This document shows, one piece after another, positions 43,065-53,944 of a stretch of 64,000 nucleotides of DNA. Origin of the DNA: Phytopythium helicoides. Taxonomy: Eukaryota > Oomycota > Peronosporomycetes > Pythiales > Pythiaceae. The stretch's first letter is position 1. Each line of letters opens with the position of its first letter. The stretch covers positions 310,001-374,000 of the forward strand of contig JANFNE010000053.1 of the NCBI GenBank assembly GCA_024867545.1, in the 5' to 3' direction. Both the position numbers and the translations under genes were made by a program. The notes beneath the pieces were generated by a model. The model worked only from the letters and a program-made list of their open reading frames with translations, was not told the origin of the DNA and did not search any database.

Positions 43065-44081
43065 TTAGATGGTTCCCGAGATGACACCCGTCTTCATGAT
43101 GGTGTCTCCCTTCTTCGACTTGAGCCAGCATGTACCGCCGCCAAAGCTCGACCACGAAAACGCGGCACAGCCCGGGTACCCGCGACAGATATCGCAGCAG
43201 TTGTTGGCGTCCCCGTTTTGCACGCTGCCAATGTCGTTGTCCACGTAGTCGGTGTCAGTCAGAAGCGTGCACGACGGCGGCGGATTATCCAGCACCGAGC
43301 AGGAGGCGACGTTGGAGTTGGCATTCGTCGTGCCTTTGCGTGACTTGAGCCAGCACGTGCCGCCGTTGAGCGACGTCCACGAGAACGCACGACAGCCGCT
43401 CCAGTTGAGGCATACACCACAGCACGCCTTCGGGTCTGGATACCCGGCGACGTTGGCAATGTCGTTGTCGTAGTAGTCGATGCCGTACTCGACGTCGCAG
43501 TCCGGTGGTCCAGCCACATCGCCTGACTGCACGTTCGGGTTCATCACAGTCTGGCCCCTCTTGGACTTGAGCCAGCACGTGCCGCCATTCAAGTCAGTCC
43601 ACGAGAAAGCGTTGCATCCCGGCCAGCTTTTGCAGATATCACAGCAGGCCCCAGCAGGCTTGGCACGCACATTGGCGATGTCGTTGTCGACGTAGTCGAG
43701 GTTGGCCGTGATGGGACAGCTCGGCGGCGTTGCAGTGAGTTCGGCCGATTGCACGTTCGGGTTGTTCGCGGTCTGGCCCTTCTTGGACTTGAGCCAGCAC
43801 GTGCCAGAGTTCCAGGCACTCCACGACCAAGCACCGCACCCTTGCGTCGCAGCACACTCTGTGCAGCAAGCTGAGGCCGGGCGATTGCCGACGTTCTTGA
43901 TGTCGTTGCCGAGGAAGTCGACACCTTGCTGGATGTCGCACGTTGCAAGGCGACGGTGGCCGTGGCTCGTAGTCTCTTCCGTGCCCAACACGAGCTCGCG
44001 GAGGTGTGTCGTACGCGCCATCGAAGCACTGACCAGTGCCAGGAAGACGAGAACGGGAAGAAGCATGCGTCGAAGTGTCAT
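43065..44081 (-). CDS. Secreted protein with four PAN/Apple domains (right arm)
   Basis: 338 residues, the mirror paralogue of 40621-41637, with the same signal peptide, linker and four PAN/Apple domains. Amino-acid changes are few in domains 1-3 (for example NRPAS for NRQAS, CDVEYGI for CNVEYGV) and cluster in domain 4 (SVQNGD, SSFGGGTCW, GDTIMKTG). The frame is open upstream through a translated NQPT run from the GGTT repeat, but the signal peptide fixes the start at 44081. Function as for the left copy; slight divergence of the last domain could alter ligand preference. Confidence 0.9.
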   Translation of the reverse strand: MTLRRMLLPVLVFLALVSASMARTTHLRELVLGTEETTSHGHRRLATCDIQQGVDFLGNDIKNVGNRPASACCTECAATQGCGAWSWSAWNSGTCWLKSKKGQTANNPNVQSAELTATPPSCPITANLDYVDNDIANVRAKPAGACCDICKSWPGCNAFSWTDLNGGTCWLKSKRGQTVMNPNVQSGDVAGPPDCDVEYGIDYYDNDIANVAGYPDPKACCGVCLNWSGCRAFSWTSLNGGTCWLKSRKGTTNANSNVASCSVLDNPPPSCTLLTDTDYVDNDIGSVQNGDANNCCDICRGYPGCAAFSWSSFGGGTCWLKSKKGDTIMKTGVISGTI

Positions 44082-44149
44082 GATCGCTCTTGTTGCTGAA
44101 AAAGCGAAAAAGTCGTTCGATACGAAAGTTTGGCTTGAAGGAGGTTTTC

Positions 44150-45560
44150 TTGCCTCAGTTGGTTGGTTGGTTGGTTGGTTGGTTGGTTGGTTGGTTGTTG
44201 TACTGCGCTTTAGACGGTAAAACGGAGAGTGAGGCAGTGTTGGTGGCGCACACATGCCGGACAAATCTTGAGCTCCCAGGGCTCATCGTGCGGAGAGTCA
44301 CCACGCTCCATTCCGCCGCTGGAGCGACTGGGAAGTGGGTGCAGCGGACCATCTTCCCCAACGGATGCAAGGATTTGATGTTGATGTTGAAGCTTCAACG
44401 GGGGATTGGTCTGAAACGATTCGTGATAACTCCGCCCAGGAGGCGACTAGTAGTCCTGTTTGTCAACCTGCATCTCTAGAGGATTTGCGTCATGTCTATC
44501 TGGCCGTTTCTGGCGTCCGCACGCCGCACCCGGTTGCCGAATAAACTTTTTAATCATCGGACGGGACTGCAAGTTGAAGGCAATCTAGGTTCGCTGCGCG
44601 CCATAAGAGCGCCACGGGAGTGCGCGGGTTCTCACCCCTAGGTCGTTCAATGCGCTACATTTGAGCCGCGCCTTGGCCTGTAACTCCAGCTCCAGCTCTG
44701 GGAGAGTTTTTTTTTTTAAATCCACAGTCCATCTGGTGAGCTCTCCAAGTTGGCGACTCGGAGCTTTGAGATGCTCACTGGGTGAGTCTCTCTGAAAGGC
44801 TTGCCAGGTCGATGGCGTGCTTCAAGTTGCTTTCTCTCCAGTCTACACACGGCTTGGACCCAATAATCACAGCCGGAGATCACCAACTCCAGGCGTGGTT
44901 GCTCACCAACAGAGCTCGTCAGATAGAAGCGGAGTGCGAGGCATCTTCAGTATGGACGCGAATGAGGATTGGGAATGTATAGCCAACACCTGTGAAAATC
45001 GATATAGGTGCATCTCGTTGAAGTTGATTCCTTTCGTCAGTTGGCCCAGCAGCACGTCAGGGTCAAGAGCGACAATGGATGATTGGGTCCGTGGGAAGTT
45101 TCTAGGCGCATGAAGTGCGTGTTGGTTGGAGTGCACAGATGCATTGACCGATAGATATCCAGGTTGCTTTCATCGCTAGACTGCAAGAGGTGACACACCA
45201 CACCGCCGTGAATGCTACTTTATGGGAGCGTTCGTTCGGCATGTCCATGGGCCTGCGACCGAATTCAATTCGCATATACCGGTGGAAACGAACGTGCTCG
45301 CCTTGTCGGACGCGCTGCGGCACAGGCACGTGCGTGCGCTCACATTCGTTGGGAGTGTCCGGTCCGAGACGATCTTCAACTTCGAGGAATCCGTTACCGT
45401 CGGATTCAGCAATGCGTCAATGGTCACCGCCAGTGGCGGAGAGGCGCCGACGACATTTTTCATCAACTGGGCGACTCGGCAAAGGGGCGGATTGGGCCGT
45501 TGACTGAACCCACTAGGACGCTTGGAGAGATGCGAGCGTTGTTGCGATCTGCTAACAACC
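44150..45560. other. Near-identical intergenic block of the palindrome, right copy
   Basis: Mirror of 39150-40560, containing a GGTT run at 44159-44196 that is 12 bases longer than its partner. It should carry both divergent promoters. Confidence 0.6.
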
Positions 45561-45657
45561 CGGCTCATTCCCTAACTCGCCGAGTTGCTCGCTGCTCGAC
45601 TCGTATAAGATACCGACCGTGAGCAGCACTTTCTTGTCGGACTGTAATTCCAGAGCG

Positions 45658-47220
45658 ATGAAGCTCTCGCGGGCGTTCGCCGTCGTCACTGCCGCGATAC
45701 TGCTCGTCGCCAGTCTTCCTGTGGCAACCGCAGGTTCTTCGAACGCACCAGCAGTCTCGAACGACACGACCTCTGCCCAGCAGCAAGATGCATCGACGTC
45801 CATTCCAACGAATGTAGCTGGAAATTCCACGGAGATTCCTGCAAACACCACAGGTGGAGTGACTCCTGCTCCGACGAGTGGCGCGCCGGTGTCCACCCCG
45901 GCGTCCTCGACTCCCGCACCAGCGTCGACACCATCAGCAACCACAAAGGACTCCTCGCCAACGCCCGCTCCTACCAGCAACACTTCACCAACTCCAACCC
46001 CGGCAGCAACTTCAAAGGAATCGCCAACGCCTGCTCCCACTAGCAATGCTTCCCCAACGCCAGCTCCGACGACTATCGTATCGCCGACTCCAGCTCCTTC
46101 CAGCAATAACACACCAACTCCCGCACCGACAACACAGGGATCCCCAACACCAGCGCCGACTACAAAGGAGTCGCCAACACCAGCACCAACTACAAAGGAG
46201 TCGCCGACTCCAGCTCCAACATCCAACTCGTCACCGCCGACTGCGAAGGGTTGTGTGGAAGTCAGTGTTGAAGGCGACGCCACTTTCTGCATTGCTGGAC
46301 CAGTGTGCAGCGGAGACGCAACAAAGAATCCGGCGGGGGCCAACTGTCCGCGGGTAGGAGACATCGCAGTCGCCTCCTGTCTCGACAAGCTCCCAAGCTA
46401 CTCGGTGGACTCGGAGTCATGCGTGGCTCCCGTGGACGCTCAGTGCCAGGCAATTGCGTCGGGAGCGTGGGGGTGCGTCTGGGTTCTTCCTTCCGAGCCG
46501 TATCCGTACTCGAGCCACAGCTGCGATGGAGACAGCACCTACTCGCCAGTCACCACACCGGCATCGACTTCAATGGGAAGCAGTCCAACTCCAGCACCGA
46601 CGTCGACTGACAGCAAGGTGACTCCGGCTCCAACGTCGAACCAAGGGCCTGTTACGCCAGCTCCTACTACTACGGACAGCAAGGCGACTCCGGCTCCGAC
46701 GTCGAACCAAGGACCTGTGACCCCCGCTCCTACTACTACGGACAGCAAGGCGACCCCAGCTCCAACAACTTCTTCGAGTGGTGTTGCTACCCCATCTCCA
46801 ACCAAAGCAAATGAATCGGCTACCCCATCTCCAACAACTAACACTCCATCGAGCACTGAGGGCGGCGGGACTGCCACTCCCGCCTCAACGACGCTGAATC
46901 CGTCTGTCACCCCCGCGGCAACCACTTCGAGCACGGAAGGCAGCAGCTCGTCGCAACAGCAGTCACGCAGCATCTCTCTGTCGACCGGTGCCGATGCTGC
47001 CGCTGGTGGGTTGGCGGCTGGAGAGATTGCTGCGATCGTTCTTGTTGCGTTCTTTGCCGTCGGTGGCGTGATGCTCGCCTTTCTCGCCATTCGTCGCAAG
47101 AAGCAGCTCCTACAAGACAACAAGTCGACGTCTCCGAGAGCTGAAGTCAATACTATCGATGTGGCCGTCACGCCTACGAGCGCGACTCCGGCGGCGACTG
47201 ACGAGTTTGTGCGCATCTGA
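45658..47220 (+). CDS. Mucin-like Thr/Pro-rich type I membrane protein (right arm)
   Basis: Mirror paralogue of 37395-39056: signal peptide (MKLSRAFAVVTAAILLVA), PTPAPT stalk, the same Cys-rich module, second stalk, membrane helix (IAAIVLVAFFAVGGVMLAFLAI) and identical cytosolic tail end. It is 33 residues shorter, mainly because the second stalk has two rather than four PAPTSNQGP units. The membrane and Cys modules are almost unchanged, indicating that length variation is confined to the stalk. Confidence 0.86.
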   Translation: MKLSRAFAVVTAAILLVASLPVATAGSSNAPAVSNDTTSAQQQDASTSIPTNVAGNSTEIPANTTGGVTPAPTSGAPVSTPASSTPAPASTPSATTKDSSPTPAPTSNTSPTPTPAATSKESPTPAPTSNASPTPAPTTIVSPTPAPSSNNTPTPAPTTQGSPTPAPTTKESPTPAPTTKESPTPAPTSNSSPPTAKGCVEVSVEGDATFCIAGPVCSGDATKNPAGANCPRVGDIAVASCLDKLPSYSVDSESCVAPVDAQCQAIASGAWGCVWVLPSEPYPYSSHSCDGDSTYSPVTTPASTSMGSSPTPAPTSTDSKVTPAPTSNQGPVTPAPTTTDSKATPAPTSNQGPVTPAPTTTDSKATPAPTTSSSGVATPSPTKANESATPSPTTNTPSSTEGGGTATPASTTLNPSVTPAATTSSTEGSSSSQQQSRSISLSTGADAAAGGLAAGEIAAIVLVAFFAVGGVMLAFLAIRRKKQLLQDNKSTSPRAEVNTIDVAVTPTSATPAATDEFVRI

Positions 47221-47384
47221 AGCTCTACTTTAGGCGTCACTGTCCTTCGCCTTCGTCAATGTGATCGTGCGAGTGTGGCCGTGTCGGGAAAGGAGCAGGT
47301 ACGTACGTAGCAGCACAGTACTTGGAACTTTCGAGTTGCTAGTAGGAGCATGGCCGCACTCAATCAAATGTGTTGGATATTGGA

Positions 47385-47839
47385 ACTTTCAGTTTTGTGT
47401 TGAATTCTCGCTAGTGCTCTTGTCGCTGCTAAGGCTTTCTCTCATTAGCGCTGTTGATGATTGCTCGATAGCAATCGGGCCCCTGAAGCTTTCAACAAAA
47501 TTTCCAAATAAGTCGGCGGACCACAACGATTTTCCCACCGACATATCAAGTACCTGCGTGATCGCGTTGCATGACGAGTTCATCTTCGGCTACGATCGTG
47601 GCGTCACAGAAAGCGTGCTTTTCGTCAGGTTCTTCCCCAACAACCGCGTCGGCTGACTCGACTTCACGCTGTGGTATAACTTGGAGTTCAATATCGGCTG
47701 ATTCACAAACGCACTCGTCGGAGTGTTTTCCATTAACAAGTTCAGTCGCCACATTGATCATTTCCACGGCAGGGCTCCTGTTCTTCTTGCAAGTCTGCTT
47801 CAACACGTCGCACTAGCTGCTAATAGCACATGTGATCAT
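47385..47839. other. Flank of palindrome; possible exon of unknown gene
   Basis: On the minus strand 47546-47806 is an open frame of unbiased composition (ELVNGKHSDECVCESADIEL...). A plausible intron (GTACTTG donor after GATCACGCAG, TTCAG acceptor) would carry it to a stop near 47445. No family recognised; may be chance or a gene fragment. Confidence 0.3.
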
Positions 47840-48609
47840 GAGTGTTGGCGCCGGCAATTCGCCCTTCTCACTACCGACTTTTCGGCGCCGAGGTGGCTCC
47901 CAAGGAGCTGCTCGTCCTCCGTTCCGGATTCATGTCGATAACCATCGCCACAGGTCAGTTGCTTGTCATCACCTCCAACCTCATTGCCGATGGCGCCGCG
48001 CGCACACAGCGTGACCAACAGTGTTGCAACGGCGGCTTCATCGAAAAATAGTACCAGCACAATAGGAGGAGAATCAACGGCTGTTGCGCTTGCATCAGAC
48101 GAAGGACGTGTTACGAGTGGAAACTAGATTGACGAACCGGCTGGATTGACCACCTGAAGCCGCTGATCCTCAAGCAAGTGGTTTTTGCCAAGAGATCGCA
48201 GGCAATGCAGACCAATAGCACCAATCCCGTATACACCTACATGTATTGCTGGCTCTGTTCAGTGTCTTGAGCGACGGGATCATCTCGACGGCATCTTGTC
48301 GAAGCTCATTCTATACATCGCTCATCGTCGTCGGCATGCCCTTCCTGACCTTCAACTTGGCCAGTGCACTATTCCGCTGAGTTTACCCGGCCAACGTCTT
48401 CTCGCTCATGTGCTTCCAAGGCCGTCCCGGGTCACGGCACGTTCATCAGTGGCCTCTCCCTCCTCGTCTTCGGCACCTGGATCCTGTTTCCAGAGACCTC
48501 GGATTTGCAGCTCGAAGGCGACGAGCTGAACAGCAACCGCAACAGCATCGAGTTTATAGGTGTACACAGCTTTCTCGATACCTTCCCTGCACGTGTGCGA
48601 TGTATGTAA
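47840..48609 (+). pseudogene. Decayed MFS sugar-transporter remnant
   Basis: Plus-strand pieces in several frames resemble the C-terminal half of a monosaccharide transporter: YRLFGAEVAPKELLVLRSG and MSITIATGQLLVITSNLIADG near 47860-48000, TSLIVVGMPFLTFNLASALFR near 48325-48380, VYPANVFSLMCF after an in-frame stop, then GTFISGLSLLVFGTWILFPETSDLQLEGDE near 48440-48525, which carries the PET-x-x-x-x-LE signature. Stops and shifts separate the pieces. The transposon begins 43 bases after the remnant. Confidence 0.5.
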
Positions 48610-48642
48610 AGTGAGTGTCGAGAGACTAGCGTAGCAGCTGGT

Positions 48643-48651
48643 CTTTGCATC
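48643..48651. repeat. Target-site duplication, left (CTTTGCATC)
   Basis: Nine bases repeated exactly at 54865-54873. A 9-bp duplication is the signature of Mutator-superfamily insertion. Confidence 0.85.
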
Positions 48652-48720
48652 GGGAGTCGTTAGAACGCCACTACTGTGTTGCGCATCAACCACACTACAC
48701 GAGTAAATTACGATGGCGTA
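48652..48720 (+). repeat. Left terminal inverted repeat of the Mutator-like element
   Basis: Aligns over about 70 bases with the reverse of 54796-54864. The best-kept block is GCATCAACCACACTACAC (48684-48701). Confidence 0.75.
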
Positions 48721-48946
48721 TATTACGAGCCAGTGAAATCTACGAAACCTTCAGCGGTTTCAAACAATTCCTGCTGTTTAAATCGATATCTGGGGACAGC
48801 GCACCGCCTCTCATTCCTCCCAGGTGGCACGCTGCACGCCGCACGCTGCACGCCGCACGCTGCACGCCGCACGCCGCACGCTGGGTGCTTGACGCTTGAC
48901 GCACGACACCAGACGCCACGCGCTAGACTCCACGGGCCGGGCGCTG

Positions 48947-51900
48947 ATGTCGTCTTCTTCCAATTATGTGCCGTCGGATGATGCGTCGTCTTCTGATACG
49001 CCAGAGCCGAAGCATCAAAAGGTCTCCAAGCGCTCAATCGACGGAGAGGTCAGCGCTGCTCGCCGTACTCGTTCGGAAACAGCTCGAAAACGAGCAGCAC
49101 GCGTGAAACCAGAGCCGATACTGCAATTGACACTCCCTGAATCTGGCCGAACAGATGAAGTTGGATCGGATTGTGAGGCCATTGGCACGCTGGGATTCAG
49201 CGACCCTTCAGGAAATCACCGTCAGCGGATGGAGAAATTGTATAATGCAATGCCATTCATTGACCCCGAAATGCCACCACAGATGCTTGGGCGTAACGAG
49301 GTTGGGAATGACTCTGGCTGTGTTCGAGACGTGATTGATTCCAAAGCTTCGCGTGCTGCTGATAATCCTGGTTTTGATAGCTGCTCGCGTAGAACCGCGC
49401 ATACTTCCACTCAGACGTTTAAAAATACCAAGCACAAAGCGGCAAAAGAGAAGATTGCGAAACGTCACCAATACGCTGCAGTTGTCGATCTACCGCAGTT
49501 CGGAGAGAGAAAAGTCTTTTCGACATGGGAGCAGTTTTTCACAGAGTTTGAGGCATACTGTGAAGAAAACTTTGCTTTGTTCCGAATCCGATCCAGTCAG
49601 TCAAGTCGTATCAACAACAGAAAGTAAGTAGGCTGCGCGATGGCGATGCTTTCCCTTCAAGCTCAAGCTAACAAGGTGTGGTATGCAGTTATCGAGCCCC
49701 ATCGCGTGGGAATTACCCCGCTGTTCCGTTTCTTGTCCCGGAGAAGCAGTTCGACAAGGTGGAGTACAAGTATTGGTGTACTCATGGATGCAGAAACAAA
49801 CCACGAGGTGATGGCTTGAGAACCCACAACCACACTCGGTATACCGGTTGTGCTGGAGCCTTGACTGCGGTCGTGCATAAGGACGACGACGGAAACTATG
49901 GGATAATTGTCAAGAAGCAGGTTCGTGTGCTTCTCCTAGTTCCTGTACATTGAATCGCCATTCGCTAATCGATATTTGATGAGAAGACCACTTCTCACAA
50001 CCACCACATTAGCCGGGAGATCTTCCAAATGCTGAAGCACAGCAAGATTGTTCCTACGGCGATGCTTGTCGAGAAAGTCGGTTTGCTCCACAAAGCAAAT
50101 GCCCCTATGCGAGACCTGGCGGAGCTCATATCAAGCGAGATCGGTGCGCACACTGTATAACAGTACTACTACGTAGTGTCGTCGATCAGCGCCACTACTG
50201 CAGTGGCGCTGGTCGGCAACACTACCGCATTGCGGTGTCTTATTTGCTTTGCTTCGAAATCGACAGGGTACCAGGTTACAACTCAACAAGCGCGCAATTT
50301 TATTCGAGCTCGACTTGGCGGACCGCGAGTCGAGCAAAAAGTGATGCGTTTCGTCAATGACTATGTTTTGGTTGAAGGAAACCATTGCATGGTCGTACAA
50401 GATAGTGATGGAGTTATTGCGGGACTGGTTCTCATAAATGCCGCCCAGATTGACATGTACAATCGGTGGGGTGAAGTGCTCCTTTTGGACTGGACGCACA
50501 ACACAAACAATCGAGGTTTCTACTTAGGTGCGATGCTGGTGTTTCATTCTTGACTCACTGGTTTAGCTGACTGAGTACTGCATTCAGGCGAGCTGATGGC
50601 AACGGCTGGGAGCGGAAAAGGTGTTTCCGTTTGCGAAATGCTAGTCCTAGACCAAACCAAAGACACCATGAAGCGTTGTCTTGAGTTTTTCTCCTCTGTT
50701 GTTGGAACGCCTTTGACAGAAACATTTGTGATTGACAAAGACTTCACGGAATGGACAGTTCTCAATGAAGTATTTTCGTCTGCAAAGGTTTGACTTCATG
50801 GTGCGTATTTTGAACTACAATAGGATTCTAATTGAGTTATTGCTGCAGGTGTTGCTTTGCCAATTTCATGCTATTCAAGCCATACAGAAAGCTGTTGCTG
50901 ATTCAAAGTACGAAATTCCTCCAGGAGCACGAAATGATATTGAGAAGGGTTTCCGAAGTGCGATGTACTCACGAACAGAGGCCATGTACGAGCACAATTG
51001 GACGAAGTTGAAGCACCACTGCGACAAAGTCAGCGTGTTGTTCCGTGATTATCTCGAGCGAAATTGGTACTCGTGCTCCCAAATGTGGGCAAACCATGGT
51101 CGACGACGCTATTTTTCTGCTGGAAATACCACCAATAATCGACTTGAAGCTACTTGGAAGCAGATGAAGTCCATGCTCAACTTGAATGTCAGCATTGATC
51201 AGTGCCTTGCATCAATTTTGCAATACCAGAACAATACGATGGCTGAGCTTCGCCGTGATCTCATCAAAAAGCAAGCAAAACCGACCCTCGACGAGAATGA
51301 GCCTGACGAGTTGGCCGAATTAGGCTATGCACTGAGCACATTTGGGTATCGTCATGTACGCGGCGTCTATATGACATATCTCAAGCAAAGGAAGGATTTT
51401 GGTGCTGGTCGTCGCACTGACTCAGGAGTTGATGTTGCAGCTAACGGGAAGACGTATCGTGTGAATCTTTCTCCTGTTTGGTGTTCGTGCAGCAGCTATC
51501 AAGAATCTAGGCTCCTATGTGTCCATATATGCTTTGCTGCTCTCGATGTTGAGAAATGGAGAGAGATTCCAGCTTCATTGATTGCACGACGATGGAATTT
51601 TTCATTGGCTATCGTGATGACACGTTGCTTGCGTGAAGCAATGACCTCCAACTCAACGATGCGACTCTACCTACGAGATGAACTACCGTTGCAAGCGCAA
51701 GATCCGGTTGTCGAATTGCCCGGAACTACCGTCAACCCTACAGGTCGCACTCGTCGTGTCATCTACACGAAGCTAAAGAAGAACGAGAGATCCAGCGAAG
51801 GCTCTCTGGTCTGGTCTGATGTTGAGAAGTACAACATCGTGATGGCAACGCTCAAGCCTGTAATCGATACACTTGTGCAGTCATCCACCCTTGAATTTTA

Positions 51901-53869
51901 CCCAAGGATGCAATTGCTTGAAGCCGCAACAATTGATCTTCTGCGAGTCTACCCTGGAGTAAATGGTGTGAAAGATGGTGATAGTGACTTTGGTGGAACG
52001 AGTATTGTTGAAGAATCTTATGCTGATCCCGACACAGCCGCGCAAGCCAACCAAGCCACCTGTGAGGAGTCGACCTCGGAATACAACCTTGAGCGACCTG
52101 TAGAGCACAGCAATATCACTACTGAAACCGAGAAGCAACCTCCGAATAGTGTTGCTGAACCGACGACACTACTGAGTAGTGTTGCTGAACCGACGACACT
52201 ACTGTGTAGTGTTGCTGAACCGACGACACTACCTACGACCACAGCTAATGAAGTGTCATCAAAACCGAAAGTGTGTAGTGCTCAGCTTTCGGCTTCAGAC
52301 TGCGAAGCGCAGATAGCAGACCAAGATCTTCAAGCTTCTGCTATCACACAAAGTCCAATCGCTCACCCAGTTGATTGCATGGCACTGACACCAACCCTTG
52401 AAACACTATCTCAAAACCCCATCAACCCAGACGAGCTCAAACGCTTGACGCAAGCTGGCTTCCTCAGAGTGGTGAAACTACCAGCACCAGTTCATTCGGG
52501 GAAGAAGAACAATCAGCGCACGCGCAAGTCGACAAAAAAACTCAAACACCCTCGAACAGAGGTGATTGTCGCAATTGAAGAGTGGAGGAATGGTGTTGAC
52601 ATCAAGGACATTGCTCACTGGCTTCAATTTACTAGAAATCAAGATATGGCTGCAGCTGTGTTCTCGAGTACACCGGTCGTTCTCACTACAGTCACCGACA
52701 TTAGCCGCAAGGTAACAGTTATGGATGATGATGGGACTGCAGAATTCGAGCTTGGAGTAGTGTTTTCCAAGGCACTGATTGACAAGATTGTCAACGAGAT
52801 ACGACGCGTAAGACGCAACAGGACTTACAATGCTGATTCTTCCTCGATGACGAGATTGGCTGTTCGAATTCATGCTGCGCTACCAAAATATCAAGACAGA
52901 CTTATCTTCGCAATGGACGACTATCATACATATCGCGCAATTCACAAGGCCAGTAAAGATGTTGTCACGTGGCTCAAGAAAGATTGGAGTGCATGGGGCT
53001 GCCTTTACCGCGTGTTTCCAGTCCAAGATCGAATTGACTACCAGCTGGCAATTGACATTTCCAGTATACTTGATGTGGCATCACTTTCGACAATGGTTCA
53101 GCTCTCCGGAACTGCATCGGGAACGTGTGGCATAACAGAGCTGCTGACCGTGGCGGGGAGTAATTGGCTCTCAGAAACACCGATATCGTCAATGCTACAA
53201 GATTTCTGCACACAGCAAGCGCGATCAGCCTGCATCAGCTCCTTCGTGACCGCCAATCACAAATGGGAGCTGCCGCTTTACGAGTCTCCTGGTACAGTGA
53301 TTCTTGGCGATGAAAATGACAATTTCAGCGGTGAATCTAGCGCGACTACCTACAGGAATTGGGAAATCATCGTATCAGCATGTCATGTTGGTGGGAAGCA
53401 TTGGACATTGGTAATCATTGACGTCGCCCAGACCGAAATCCTCATCTATGACCCTCTCAACGATGATGCGTGGGTTGACGTCACACGTGAACGATGTGAT
53501 GAAATCTTGCTTCCTATTGTCGAGGACTGGCGGCTCCGTTATGCTCACGCAACGGATTGTGAGTACTGGGAGATCAAGCATTGGATTTGGCGTATAATCG
53601 AAGGACCGACTCAAAGTGATGGCAATAGTTGGGGCGTACTGGTATTGGCACTTGCTTGGTGCTACTTGTTTGAAGGCATACATCACCCTTTCATCCAACA
53701 TAAAGCAAGCATACCAGTGGCGGAGACTGAGACCTACCGCCTAAGAATCCTTTGGCGCTTGTTGTGTGCCCCTGGCACACGACCCATTGTGCCCCCGCCA
53801 CCAAATGCTAACGCATTTGCCCGCATAGATGAACAGGTCAAAGCGAATCTTAGAAATGTGTCGAAGTAA
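48947..53869 (+). CDS. MULE transposase with zinc finger, SWIM and Ulp1-like domain (6 exons)
   Basis: Exons 48947-49623, 49689-49920, 49987-50143, 50267-50527, 50588-50787 and 50849-53869 all have GT-AG borders. Together they give 4548 nt, exactly 1515 residues plus stop. Residues 1-226 are a disordered basic N-terminus. About 250-310 is a WRKY/FAR1-type zinc-binding domain (YWCTHGC ... HNHH). The MULE DDE core has Asp430 (LLLDWTH), Asp492 (VIDKDF) and Glu609 (NNRLEATWK). A SWIM finger (C721, C723, C733, H735) follows, then a long linker with three SVAEPTTL repeats and a basic patch. The C-terminal Ulp1/C48-like fold has His1360 (KHWTLVII), Asp1377 (YDPLND) and Gln1431, but Trp1437 where the nucleophilic Cys is expected (QSDGNSWGV). 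The transposase should act at the element ends in the nucleus; protease activity seems lost. Confidence 0.85.
50174..50226. repeat. Hairpin built from terminal-repeat-like arms inside intron 3
   Basis: The arms GTAGTGTCGTCGATCAGCGC and, inverted, GCGCTGGTCGGCAACACTAC flank a 3-base loop. The arm sequence resembles the element's own terminus (GGCACTGGTTACAGCGACAC). Intron 3 (50144-50266) is 123 nt, about twice its neighbours. Confidence 0.7.
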
Positions 53870-53911
53870 AAAGCAGGCTGGTTCATTTTTCATAGATTGT
53901 TGCTTTCGATG

Positions 53912-53936
53912 CAGTGGCGCTGGTCAGCGACACTAA
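53912..53936 (+). repeat. Internal copy of the element's terminal sequence
   Basis: AGTGGCGCTGGTCAGCGACA at about 53913 resembles, in inverted orientation, the right end at 54842-54864. It brackets the minus-strand gene as if 53912-54864 were a smaller unit sharing the right terminus. Confidence 0.55.
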
Positions 53937-53944
53937 ATGTTTTT

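Larger units (their letters stand above)
42575..47384. repeat. Giant inverted duplication, right arm (~4.8 kb)
   Basis: Mirror copy of 37228-42140. Similarity is highest from about 44100 to 45600 (few differences), lower in the mucin gene (repeat-number changes) and lowest from about 42600 to 43070, beside the spacer. The outer border falls at 47384, after which the two flanks are unrelated. Confidence 0.9.

Noticed and set aside
37228..47384. Interpretation of the palindrome as a transposon with giant inverted repeats
   Set aside because: No transposase, no target duplication at the borders, and the arms hold ordinary surface-protein genes; inverted duplication fits better.
48830..48900. 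CACGCTGCACGCCG repeats as a CRISPR-like or regulatory array
   Set aside because: A short degenerate microsatellite-type run of about 7-bp units without spacers, inside the Mutator-like element's 5' region.
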